In this document: one piece after another, positions 54,301 to 64,000 of the stretch
Position numbering within the stretch: the first letter of the stretch is position 1
Layout of the letters: every line of letters starts with the position of its first letter
Origin: Tetraselmis striata
Lineage: Eukaryota > Chlorophyta > Chlorodendrophyceae > Chlorodendrales > Chlorodendraceae
Direction of reading: 5' to 3'
NCBI GenBank assembly: GCA_006384855.1
Contig: VCJN01000067.1
Location: 27,861 to 91,860 of the forward strand
Length of the DNA stretch: 64,000 bases
Translations under genes and position numbers: made by a program
The notes under the pieces: model-generated
What the model saw: only the letters and a program-made list of their open reading frames with translations
Told to the model about the DNA's origin: nothing
Databases searched by the model: none

Positions 54301-57300
54301 TGCGCAAGTTGTTTGAGGTGGAGAGCTACGCGCTGGAGATGGACGGCACAGGCGCCGGCGCGGTCGCGCCCGTCATGGCCGCCGCCGCGCTGGGCTCGCC
54401 CGGCATGGACGTCATGATCGTGCCGCCCACCGGCGCGCCCACCCGCCTGGTGGTGGACTTTGCCGACTACGCGACGGACGACGTGCTGGTGCACTTTGAC
54501 GGCGCCAGCGGCGCGCTGGACGCGGAGCCCACAGTGGCGGTACCGCCGGTGACGGCGGCGGACGGCTACAGCCTCATCGCGTCAGCCTCCATCTACGCGC
54601 CCCACACCGACACGTACTACCTGCAGGTGACGGTCGTGGACGAGGTGAGGTGCACGCTGACGGCCGACGGCGGCGCAACACTAATGAGCGTAGACAGCGG
54701 GCAGCCGGGCGTGCTTCGCAATCACGAGCGCCACGCGCACCTGATGGCCGGCCAGTGGTACGCCCTGCGCTGCGCCTTCACCAAGCTGCCCACCGGTGCA
54801 AGCGCGCAGCCGTTTGGCCATCTCGCGCTCAAGTGGCGCAGCGCCAACCGCGCCGTTGGCCCCGCCTTCCGCGGCCCGCACATCCGCACCGGAGGGCTCA
54901 GTGAGCTGGTGGCCGCCGCGTGGGTGCACCCCTACTCGACGGAGGGCCGCGTGGGGCTGATGGCGCTCATGGGTGACGAGCCCACGGCCGATGACGCCGA
55001 CGTCGCGCGCTTCGGGCTGTCGGTTGTAGACGGCGCGCTCAGCGCCGCGCTCTTCACCGGCAAGCCGGCCGGCAAGCTGTGCGACGCAGCTGCGTACCGC
55101 GAGCACCGCAGCTGGAAGACACCCATCGCGGCGGGCGAGTGGAGCCACGTGGTGGTCGTCTACGACGGCATGCGCCTGAGCTTCTTCCTCAACGGCGTGC
55201 TGACGGAGGAGGTGGACTTCCCCACCTGGGGCTTCCTGCACCTTGGCTCGGAGGCGCACTTTGTGCTGGGCGCCGACGCCGCCGCCGCGCCTCTCGCCGG
55301 CCAAGTCATGAGCGCCGCGCTGTGGAACAAGGTGCCCGCCGGCATCGCCGCCGCCGCCGCTTCGTGGTGGCAGTGCCCCGTCGCGCAGGCCAGCAGCCCC
55401 GACCTCATCCTCAACCTGCACCTCGATGAGGGCGTCGGCCCGGTCGCCAAGGACTTCTCCGCCGGCGTCGCCGGCGCCGGCATGCGCCTCTTCGGCGACG
55501 CCGCGCTCGCGCCCGCGGCGCGCTGGGTGGACGCCACCTGCGGCACGCACGCCACCTCCCCCGTGTCGAGCACCTACGCCGGCCAGGCCCTGCACGAGGG
55601 GCTGGCGGGGCAGTGCATGACCTTCGCCATCACCGCGGCCGACATGTGCGGCAAGCGCCGCCACTCCGGCGGCGACGGCTTCACCGTTGAGGTCGTCGGC
55701 CCGCTGCACCTGCACAGCGAGATATACGAGCTCACGCCGGGCGACGGCCTGGTGGACATGGACGATGGCACCTACCTCGCGCACTTTACGCGCATGATCA
55801 GCGGCTACTACCTCGTGTACGTCAAGCTGGATGGTGTGATCGTGCCCGCGCCCGACGGCGCCGACGCGGCCAAGACGTACGTGCACCCCTACGTCACCGA
55901 CGCGGATGCCAGCTACATGTACGACGAGGAGGACATGCTCGGGCTGGACGAGCTGCGCGAGAGCTGCGCTGGCGTGCCCGTCGGCTTTGTGATCCAGACC
56001 GTGGACGCGTACAACAACCTGCGCACCAAGTCGTGCGACACGGACGCCTTCACCGTCGCCTTTACCGGCCCCTACGACATGGCGGGTGCCGTCACCGATG
56101 GCGAGGACGGCACCTTTGCTGTCGCCTACAACGCGGAGGTCGCTGGCCCCTGGCAGATGCGCGTGACGGCCACGGTCGCGACCCTTGACGGCACCGCCAC
56201 GGCGCCCGTGTACCACCACGGCGGCCGCACCTGCGCGGGCTGGGGGCAGAGCGAGCTCGAGTACTGCACGCTGGGCGACGAGCCCCAGCTGGCAGAGGCC
56301 GGCGCGGACCGCCCGTTGTGCATCGCCGTGCACGAGTGCGGCTCGCTGCGCACCAGCGCCGCCAGCACATATGCCAGCTTCCCTGACACGGACGACCTCG
56401 ACCTGGAGGGCCCCTTCACCATGGCGGCCTGGGTCAAACCCGCGCCTGAGGCTGGCCAGGCCTCGCGCCAGTACATCCTGTCCAAGCAGAGCGAGTACAG
56501 CGGCAAGGGCTACTGGCTCGCGCTGCTGCCCGGCGCCACCAGCGGCGCGTACACCCTCGAGCTCGGCATATACGTCGGCAGCGAGAACTACCGCATTGTC
56601 AAGGAGATGGCGGCCGTCCCGGAGATGGAGTGGAGCCGCGTGGGCGCCGTCTACGACGGCACCAAGGCCTGGCTCTTTGTCAACGGCGCACTGCTAACCA
56701 GCGCGTCATGGACGGACGAGGCGGCGCTGTACCAGCGCCGCAACGCGCAGCCGCTGCGCGTGGGCAAGGCTTTCAGCGGCCACATCGACGACGTGATGCT
56801 CTGGAACGTCGCGGAGCCCGCCGCGCTCGCGGCGCCCGCCGCCGGCATGTGCCCCATCATGATGGCTGACGCCGGTGAGGCGCTGGTCGCGTACTACCGC
56901 TTCAACGAGGGCGCCGTGCGCGGCGCGGACGGCGCGCTGGGCCCGCAGTTTAACGCGTGGGCCACCAAGGACAGCAGCACCCGCGGCAACGACGGCTTTG
57001 TCGGCCTGTTCAGCGACGAGACGGCGCAAAACAAGGAGATGACCATCCGCTGCCCGCCCGGCTACGTCATCGGCGAGGTGCTCTTTGCCAACTACGGCTC
57101 GTCCAAGGGCGGCTACGGCACGTACGAGGTCGATGAGTGCGGCGCGGAAAACAGCCTGAGCTACGTCGAGAACCGCTGCCTGGGGCTCAACACCTGCAAG
57201 GTCCTCGCCGCCTACACCGTCTTCGGCAACCCCTGCAAGCACGCCTCCAAGAGCCTCGCCGTCAACGCCATCTGCATGCTCGGCAGCGCCGACCCCGCGC

Positions 57301-60299
57301 GCGCCAGCTGGGCCATCGGCGACCCCGCGCCCACCCACGTCGGCGTGCCCGCGCCCCCCGCGCTGGAGTGCCCCTACGACATGCTGGCCGACCTGCCCGC
57401 CGAATTCGCCGACGCGCTGCCCGCCGGGGCGTCGTGCGACGACTGGAGCCTTGCCGACGCGGTGGCCGGCGTGCCGGAGCACTTTGTCATGCGCCTGCGC
57501 GACGAGTGCGGCTACGTGAACCGCTACCCGCAGAAGGTGGACAGCTGGGTGAAGCTGGTGTCGCCGGAGACGCCCGTCCTGGGCGGCGCCGACCCGCACG
57601 AGCCTGTGTTTGCCGCCGCCGCCGCGAGCGGCGAGCTGTCGTACCCGCACGCCTGGATGGCGCCCGCACTGGACACATGCGCCATCGCGTCGGCGCCCGA
57701 GCACGCTGCCCTCCCCGTGGACTTTCTGTGGGGCGGCGCCGCGGCCGGGTACCCCATGTACTGCCGTCGCCACGCGGACAAGTACCTGGGCACCTTCACC
57801 CCCGCCGCCGCGCACGCCGGCGCCACGCTCACGCTCAACCTGGGCCGCGTGGACGGCGCGGAGTTTACGTCAATGGCGGTGGACGTCGCGCCCGCGCCCA
57901 TCTCGGCCGCCGCGAGCACCACGTGCGGCCCCAGCGAGGCCGGCCCCGATTGCGACGGCGCGACCTGCCCCGACCTCGCCGCCGAGGCGGGCGTGGAGGC
58001 GATGTTTGAGTTTGTGGCCAAGGACGGCCTGGGCAACCAGCTGCGCGGCTGGGACGAGCTGGCCGCCATCAGCGTGGCGGTGTCGGGCGGCCAGGCTGCC
58101 ATCCACACCGTGATGCCTGGCGCCGTGGGCGGCCTGTACGAGGTGTACGTCACCTTTCCGCACGCCGGCAACTTCACCGTCACCACCAAGGTCGGCGACG
58201 CCACGGGCTGCACCTTCACCGCGGCCGTGGCGCCCGCGCGCGTGCACGCCGCCGTCGTCTACGGCGACGCCCCGGCCGGCCGCTTTGAGCACACCATGGT
58301 TGCCTCGGGCGCAGACCTCTTCCTCTTTGGCGGCGCTGACAAGGCCAAGATGTACCTCTCGGAGACTTGGAAGCTGTCCACCGGGTACGCCACCTTTGGC
58401 CAGGGCTTTCACTACCGCCGCCCGGTCGCCGTCACCGGCCTGGGCGCCGCCGGCGGGCTGCTGCCCGTCAGCGTGCCCACCGCCGCCTGGCAGGCCGCCG
58501 GCCGCCTGCGCGGCGACTGCGGCGACGTGCTCTTCCTCAGCGCCGATGGCGAGCGCCTGGACTACTGGGGCGAGCCCGCCGGCGCCCCCGCTGGCTGCGG
58601 CGCGGCGGCGACCACCTTCTGGGTGGAGGTTCCCGCTGGCACGGACGCCTTCCACCTCTACTACGGCAACAAGGGCTTCGCCGCGTATGGCAGCCCCGCC
58701 GTGTTTGGCAAGGACGGCGCCGGCATGTTTGAGGACTTTGAGTTTGACGGCAGCCCGATGGACAACGGCTGGGCGCTGGACGGCATGGAGCACGACACCT
58801 GCACCCCTCTGGAGCCCGGTAAGATGGGCGACGCCGCCGCGTTTGCCACGGTGACGGACGTCGCGCTCAGCGGGTCGCGCTCGCTATCAGTGGACGCGCT
58901 GTCCATGATGGGCGGCTCCATCAAGCGCGCCTCGGCCGGCACCCCCATGGGCCGGACCTTCCTGCTCAAGGGCTACTTTTACGACACGATGTGCGACGGC
59001 TACCACTACCTCTCGCCCGATTACGACGCCTGCATGCCCGTGCCCAACGGCAAGAGCATGCTGCCGCTGAAGAACGCCATCGGCGTGTACACCGACTCGA
59101 AGATGGACCAGTATTGCCACACCTACCCCTGGATCAAGAGTGGCGTAGGCCGCGAGTCCGGCTGGCACAGCTTTGCCTTTGTCGGCACCGCGGAGGAGCT
59201 GCGCCTCTACGTGGACGAGCAGCATGTCGCGACCGACGTGCCTACCGACTTCAGCTCGATGTTCATCGCCGGCGGCGCGTTTGTGGACGAGGTCACCGGC
59301 GGCGGCAAGGCCTACTGGGACGCGCTCATGGCGACGCCGCACACCGACGGCGCGGCCGCGGTGCTAGCGGGCGAGGAGGCGGTGTTCTTCGATGAGGCGC
59401 ACGCCTGGACGCGCGTGGGGCTGGTTGACCCGCCGCCCGCGCGCCAGGCGCACACCGCGGTCGTCTTCGACGGCGCCATGTACATCTTCGGCGGCGAGCG
59501 CAGCGCGTACTACTACTCGGACATCTGGAAGTACGACTTTTCGGATGACGAGTGGTCCTTCGTGGCGCCCCGCAACAGCAGCGCCGCGCTCGGCCGCCAC
59601 GACCACAGCGCCGTGGTGTATGGCGGCGTGATGTACGTCTACGGCGGTCGCTCGCCCGGCGCGCTCGGTGACTTCTGGGCGTACGACATTGCAGCTGGCA
59701 CCTGGACGGCGATGCCCAGCAGCCCCGGCATGGCGCCGCGCTTCGGGCACGGCGCCGCGGTGTCGGGCGGCGCGATGTACGTCTACGGCGGCTACGTGGC
59801 CGGCGCCGGCGGCATGCCCGGCCGCCTCACCGATGATGTCTGGGCCTTCCGCTTTGCCACCCGCAGCTGGGTCAAGGTCGGCCCGCGCATGGACAACTTC
59901 ATGGAGGGCATGGACAAGGCCTGGATCGCCGACCCCGCCGACGCCATGGCCTTTCCGCAGGAGCTGCCCGCCTCGCGCTTCAGCGCCGTAATGCTGGGCC
60001 GCGCGGACCGCGCCGGCTTTTACGTCGTCGGCGGCGCCGGCGGCCCCAACATGATGGGCGTCCTCGCGGACGTTGCAGGCTTCCACGCCACTGGCCGTGT
60101 GTGGTCCTACGCCAACGACGGCTACCGCGCGCTGGAGGGCCTCGCGCGCTACGACGCCGCCGGCGTGCTGGTCGACGACATGTGGGCCTGCGTGCACGGC
60201 GGCATAGGTGGCGGCGAGTTCCTCAGCTCAATGTCGTGCGTCTTTGTGGGCGACTTTGGGCTCGGGGACGAGGTGCCTGAGATGCCCATGGTGATGTAG
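42388..60299 (+). CDS. giant secreted multidomain LamG/IPT/lectin/Kelch protein
   Basis: Exons 42388-42481, 43689-44093, 44265-60299; about 5,510 residues if one extra G at 51967-51969 is discounted. Exon 1 is a signal peptide (basic start, then ALSLALAVLLAASSVV). Approximate domains by residue: LamG-like 1200-1400, 1755-1945, 2260-2525, 2968-3150, 3370-3520, 3705-3870, 4190-4365; IPT/TIG 1660-1750, 2165-2250, 3245-3318; SUEL-type galactose lectin 2850-2958 (FASYGRPAHRC ... FGDPC) and 4423-4508 (FANYGSS ... FGNPC); PA14-like 3588-3700; filamin-like 3945-4155 and 4742-4820; Kelch 4828-4875 and 5218-5510 around a DUF2341-like module (4875-4978). The N-terminal 1,100 residues are Cys-rich with FRYGTISW and PLDFLIYLYPSM motifs. 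No C-terminal membrane anchor is seen. Such folds bind glycans, so a cell-wall, extracellular-matrix or adhesion role is inferred. Intron 2 begins gtgcccccccc. Confidence 0.85.
42482..43688 (+). other. first intron of the giant gene
   Basis: gtgagc ... ctcttcag, 1,207 bp. It holds a G-run cluster (about 43312-43350) and two C homopolymers near 43553-43568 and 43668-43681, the last just before the acceptor. No nested gene is supported. Confidence 0.75.
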
Positions 60300-60902
60300 G
60301 CGACTGCGTCACTTCCACTCCTCTGTATTCACTCCCTTTTCATCCGCCATCCCCTATAAGTTGGACCTTAAGAGCGCGCCGGCCTGCCGCTCGCTGGCGC
60401 CGATCCCTATTGGCTCTAGCTTGAGCGCGGCTGTGCCTGCCAACATCCCCCCCCCCCCCCCCCCCTCTCTACCATGCACCGCATCTGGTGCCGGGGTGGC
60501 CGCCCAACAACCACAGTGGCGGCAGCCAGCAAATGGCTTGACTCTGATGACTGTAAGAGACACCCAATGGATCACTCCCTACAGCACCCCGTTTCTGCGC
60601 TGGCCTCCGCATCTTGTGGCATTGCCTGATCGCCTCAGCGCTTGACCTTCCATTTGTGCATGAGCGCGGCATGCATGCGACGTCATGCAGCAGCGCACTG
60701 CAGAGGGGAATCCACCTCCCCTCAGCACTCAATCTCCCATGTGGGGATCGCGCAAGGGGGGGGGCGGGGGGGGGCATCTGGTAGGGCGGGCGGTAATTCA
60801 TAGCACTGCGCTACCCCTGCGTGTTGAATTTACATCAGCAGCGCCAGCAATACGTGCGCGGACCTCTAGATCAACATTTGCGTCCCTATTCCTGCTCCCA
60901 TA
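60300..60902 (+). other. 3' UTR and downstream flank of the giant gene
   Basis: A candidate TGTAA poly(A) signal lies at 60552-60556, 253 nt after the stop. A C homopolymer sits at about 60448-60465 and a G-rich run at about 60758-60775. No gene seen. Confidence 0.4.
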
Positions 60903-61442
60903 TTACAACGCAACCGCACCTGCCGTGCATGTCGCCGAATGTCGCCGCGTAAAGACTGCGTTGCCGGCCGGGAGTTTCGCCATCCAAGCGCTGATGCCGT
61001 GATATGACACTGCTTTTTCGCGAGGTCGTCGGCGAAGTGGCACCGCCCTGCACCGCGTCGCGGTTGGGATGAAAAAGGCTGCGTGCTTGCGGCGCGACTT
61101 TCCGAGTTTCCATGCTGCTTCCACTCCGAAACCAGTCCGTGGGACAGCTCGCCCCGATCGTGTCGCTGGACCTCGCCGCACGGCGGTAGGTAACGACAAA
61201 GTCTTCCGATTCCCGTTCTTGCAGCAGACGAACGTTGTGGATAGGCTATCCGTAGTCGGCTTTGCCCCGGAGAAGCGGTCCCGCGCGCTGCGCAGCTGCG
61301 ACAGCATCTGTCGTCGGCGCGCGTCGCCGGCTTTCGAGTTGTCGTGCTTGTATCGGTCCGACACCGCCGCGTACACAGTCAGGCGAAAGCGCCGCGTTCG
61401 TGCCGATAGGTCAGCTGCGTGGCCGGCCGAAACTGTCAACAA
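60903..61442 (-). CDS. basic hypothetical ORF, first of a duplicated pair
   Basis: 179 codons, rich in Arg and Lys, no stop or obvious low-complexity run. It reads FRLTVYAAVSDRYKHDNSKA and RTGFGVEAAWKLGKSRRKHA. The DNA of its second half is duplicated at 61688-61870, where another minus-strand frame reads SRGFGAEAARTTLGGKKSSS. No family is recognised. It could be a small lineage-specific gene or a repeat with chance coding capacity. Confidence 0.2.
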   Translation of the reverse strand: MLTVSAGHAADLSARTRRFRLTVYAAVSDRYKHDNSKAGDARRRQMLSQLRSARDRFSGAKPTTDSLSTTFVCCKNGNRKTLSLPTAVRRGPATRSGRAVPRTGFGVEAAWKLGKSRRKHAAFFIPTATRCRAVPLRRRPREKAVSYHGISAWMAKLPAGNAVFTRRHSATCTAGAVAL

Positions 61443-61870
61443 ATGAGGACGTCTATTATGACAACCGTACTCGCTGCCGGGTTGGGGGTTTGACGAAGCT
61501 GCGGCGCGTCCTCGCTGCTTCCCAAAGTTCAGTGCCTGTACGGCTCTGAAACCACAGCAACGAACAGAGGACTCCGCGGCGGCATCCCCGCAGTACTCGC
61601 CGGCTCGCCGCCCTGCACTACGGCGGCTTAATCACCGGAGCGCCTTCCCAGCTGACATATGATGCCCCCGCTTGCTGTAGGCTTGGGATCGGGAAAGTGA
61701 CGCCGCCTACCTGCGGCGCGACGCGGTTGGCGGGAGGCAGCATGCTGCTCGACTTCTTTCCGCCGAGTGTCGTCCGTGCCGCTTCCGCTCCGAAACCACG
61801 GCTCGTCGAAAACAGCCGACAGCGCCGCCGCGTCTGTGCGACCGTGTCGCCGCACGGCGCCACACGGTGC
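61022..61870 (-). repeat. diverged ~150-bp duplication (61022-61170 and 61688-61870)
   Basis: Shared landmarks: aagtg-c-ccgcc, gcg-cgcggttgg, ccgagt-t, tgc-gcttcc-ctccgaaacca and gtgtcgc-g. Both copies are in the same orientation. Confidence 0.5.
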
Positions 61871-61902
61871 GCGCGGCGGCTATACGACATGGCCGCCCAC
61901 AT

Positions 61903-62735
61903 CGCGTATGTATTTATTCCATCAGCCGACCGCGGGTACCTTAACCCATCTCTTCTGCTATGTACTCATATGATAGTGGGGGCGAAACTGCATGCTACTA
62001 GAGAGTCAGAGTGCATGATGTTTGTCTTCCTACCTGCTGCTCATCATTATTTACGATGCGCTTCGACGGTAGGCGATCGCACTCGCACTCGCATTCCAAT
62101 CGAAATCGAAGTTCGGAAAAATCACAGCCACTTAAATATTTAGTTAGTATACTAAATATTGAATACTAAACATATATGATAATATATAATGAGTAAATGA
62201 AATATAGCGCGCAGCGCCTACATACGCGCATATGGTCCTATACAATACATCACAGAAATGAAACAGCAGCATGTAGATCCCCGTGACGAAAATGCGCAAA
62301 TGGCAGTAAACTGATTGCCATTGATGTGACAAAACACCGCTTGCTGCAAGGCGCATAATAGTTGTAACGTATTCATGATAATGCTCCTACTTGGTGTAGC
62401 AAGGATGGCATTAGTACTCGAATTGTAAGGAATATATACCTCTAGACTATATATAATTTTCTGACGATATCATGATAGCGTGGTATATGTAATTACTTGC
62501 CGCAGCAGTAGTGCAACGTAATCGTTTCCAGTAACCAAGGATATTCACACGTCATCACCAGTTTCAATAATGCGGGCCAGCACTGATGTTGCTGCTAGAT
62601 CAAGGTATATAGCAGCGGGCAATGGTTTATTGTGAGCAATTGCGTTCAGCAGTTCATGCTAGTATATGAAGTAACGTGACAGTTGAATCAGCGATGCGTC
62701 GATTTTATAGAAAATTTTAAAAGAACGGGTTCTAT
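61903..62735. other. AT-rich island, no gene seen
   Basis: From about 62120 the sequence turns strongly AT-rich (atttagttagtatactaaat, gatatcatgatagcgtgg) with several short palindromes. It contrasts with the GC-rich flanks. No coding potential. It may be a replication, matrix-attachment or mobile-element derived segment. Confidence 0.4.
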
Positions 62736-62754
62736 ATCACTGGCCTACAGTTCC

Positions 62755-63000
62755 ATTAATTGCATTGCCATCGCTTTGAAGTACCAGCAGCGAGCGTTTG
62801 CATTGCCAGCGCTTTGAAGTACCCGAGTTTGTTTTTCCATTTACCAGCATCAAGCAGCGAATACCAGTACCAATACCAGCAGTACCAGCAGCGAGTGCCG
62901 AGAACCAGTACCAACAGCGAGCGTTCGCATTGCCACCGCTTTGAAGTACAGGTACCAGAGTTTTTTTTTCCATTACCAGCAGCGAGTATCGAGTACGAGT
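62755..63000 (+). repeat. imperfect ~128-bp repeat with taccagcagcgag motif
   Basis: gcattgcca-cgctttgaagtac followed by gagttt-tttttcca-ttacc-agca recurs at about 62800 and 62928, with a third partial start at 62761. The submotif taccagca is repeated many times, as in a decaying minisatellite. Confidence 0.6.
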
Positions 63001-63326
63001 ACTCATAACCTCCCAACCGTGAGATCGTAATCGGACGGCTGTGTAATTAAGAACTGTGGGCGGGCGGGTGGGCGGGTGGGTGGGTGGGTGGATTATAGTA
63101 CTTAGTAGTACATTCCAGTAGATAAGCGCTTTAGTCATGCACCTATAGGCCCGATCCGCTGCACTATACATACGGGTACCCGTACGGCAATAAAGGTCAC
63201 CGCCGAAAAATCGACGCTTCGCTTGATTATCAGCATGTTGTTGCTTTCTGCTACTTCTACTTGAGAGAGGGAGGGGGGGAGGACGATATATAGAGAGAGA
63301 GGGGGGAGAGAGAATTCTACATGGAG
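63001..63326. other. simple-sequence rich spacer
   Basis: Holds a gggtgggcgggtgggtgggt tract (about 63060-63090) that could form a G-quadruplex, and a GA-rich tract at 63265-63315. No gene. Confidence 0.4.
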
Positions 63327-64000
63327 GTGAAATTTGAAATTGAAATTTGAAATTTATTTACGACATGCCAGTCCGCTGCCCTCCGCTTCCCGGACAAGGT
63401 TGTTCTCAGGGCATGCCCTCTCTAACCGCGATGGGAGTACTAGGTGTATTATAGCAGGCTACCGGCCTCTTCTGTTTCCATCCCCTCCTCCATCCATTAT
63501 AGCCTTATTCTGCCTTGCAAGTCTACTATCTTTGACCCGCTGCTAAGGCTAGGCGTCGAGCTAGGACGGTGCCATGTTACCGTCCATTCCGTCTAAGGTC
63601 AGAGTGTCCCGCAGAGTAGGCTCAATTGGACTAAGGCTGCCTGAGCGTCCCGCCCGCGTTAAGTCTCGTAAAAGGGTCCCCATCCGGAAGCAGGCGCCAT
63701 CGAGGCCCTTGTAGGTGGGGGGGATTGCGTCTCGGGGGAAGTGCTACTATGCTATTTTTTGGCGAGTGGGGAGCACTTGGTGCTCGACGAGAAATTATTA
63801 CATGGTAGTGGTGGGGACTAAGCGCCCTTCGCGGCGCCACTGTGAGTGGTGCGGCTGGTGGGGGCGGTTTTGTTGGCATCGATGGAGTAACTTGTGGTAT
63901 GGGTTAGATAAGTGGAGGCGGAGGGGGGGGGGGGGGGGGGGGGAGGGGGGGGGGCGTGAACGCGTCGGGGTGATCCCCAGGATCGGGGTAAAATGTTCCA
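63327..64000 (-). mobile_element. LINE-B 3' end, minus orientation, runs off the window
   Basis: Starts with repeats of gaaattt (the tail) and continues with gcataccagtccgctgcc-like sequence. Pieces match 24950-25290: ggctaccggcc, gacggtgccatgttac, tgtcccgcagag and gcgtcccgc. A poly-G stretch lies at about 63925-63955. No coding motif seen. Confidence 0.6.

Noticed and set aside
54530-54860. Toxin gene because of the PA14-like module
   Set aside because: PA14 is a widespread carbohydrate-binding fold in adhesins and glycosidases; here it is one module in a giant secreted protein with no toxin domains.

Overview
The window looks like nuclear DNA of a GC-rich unicellular green alga. The best lineage evidence is the HRD1-type ubiquitin ligase at 20.3-23.7 kb, whose cytosolic linker and RING (MNERFPDA, CIICREEM) read like plant and algal HRD1. 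Spliceosomal introns with long C homopolymers, TGTAA candidate poly(A) signals and a dense mix of retroelements fit the same picture. I could not place the species.

Layout. 0.3-1.1 kb (minus): first exons of a LisH-domain protein resembling MINDY-4, running off the left edge. 1.4-15.1 kb: four degenerate tyrosine-recombinase (YR) elements, three plus-strand and one minus-strand. Elements 3 and 4 form a tail-to-tail palindrome of about 6.45 kb. Each element has a split-direct-repeat layout (A1 ... B1-A2-B2), a gag-like ORF1 and a Cre-like YR, but no reverse transcriptase. 15.1-19.8 kb: a truncated LINE end, a 116-bp tandem repeat, and a decayed non-LTR reverse transcriptase whose core is interrupted by a well-formed group I intron. 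20.3-23.7 kb: HRD1, eight exons. 24.4-38.9 kb: nested repeats, a ~70-bp minisatellite, ORF1-like remnants of a microsatellite-tailed LINE, and a full-length Ty3/gypsy chromovirus-type element (30156-36122) with 367-bp LTRs and a 5-bp target duplication. 38.6-41.9 kb: fragments of YR elements, a LINE C-terminal piece and a tRNA-like SINE candidate. 42.4-60.3 kb: one giant gene for a secreted protein of about 5,510 residues with LamG-like, IPT/TIG, SUEL-lectin, PA14-like, filamin-like, DUF2341 and Kelch modules. 60.3-64.0 kb: 3' flank, duplicated minus-strand ORFs, an AT-rich island, short repeats and another LINE end.

Only three host genes are evident (MINDY-4-like, HRD1, the giant secreted protein). 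Their functions are unrelated, so no operon-like logic applies. The rest is a transposon graveyard in which every mobile coding region I could read carries stops, frameshifts, deletions or lost catalytic residues. The most unusual items are the group I intron inside a LINE reverse transcriptase, the RT-less YR elements with split direct repeats, and the giant adhesin-like protein with a 16-kb terminal exon.
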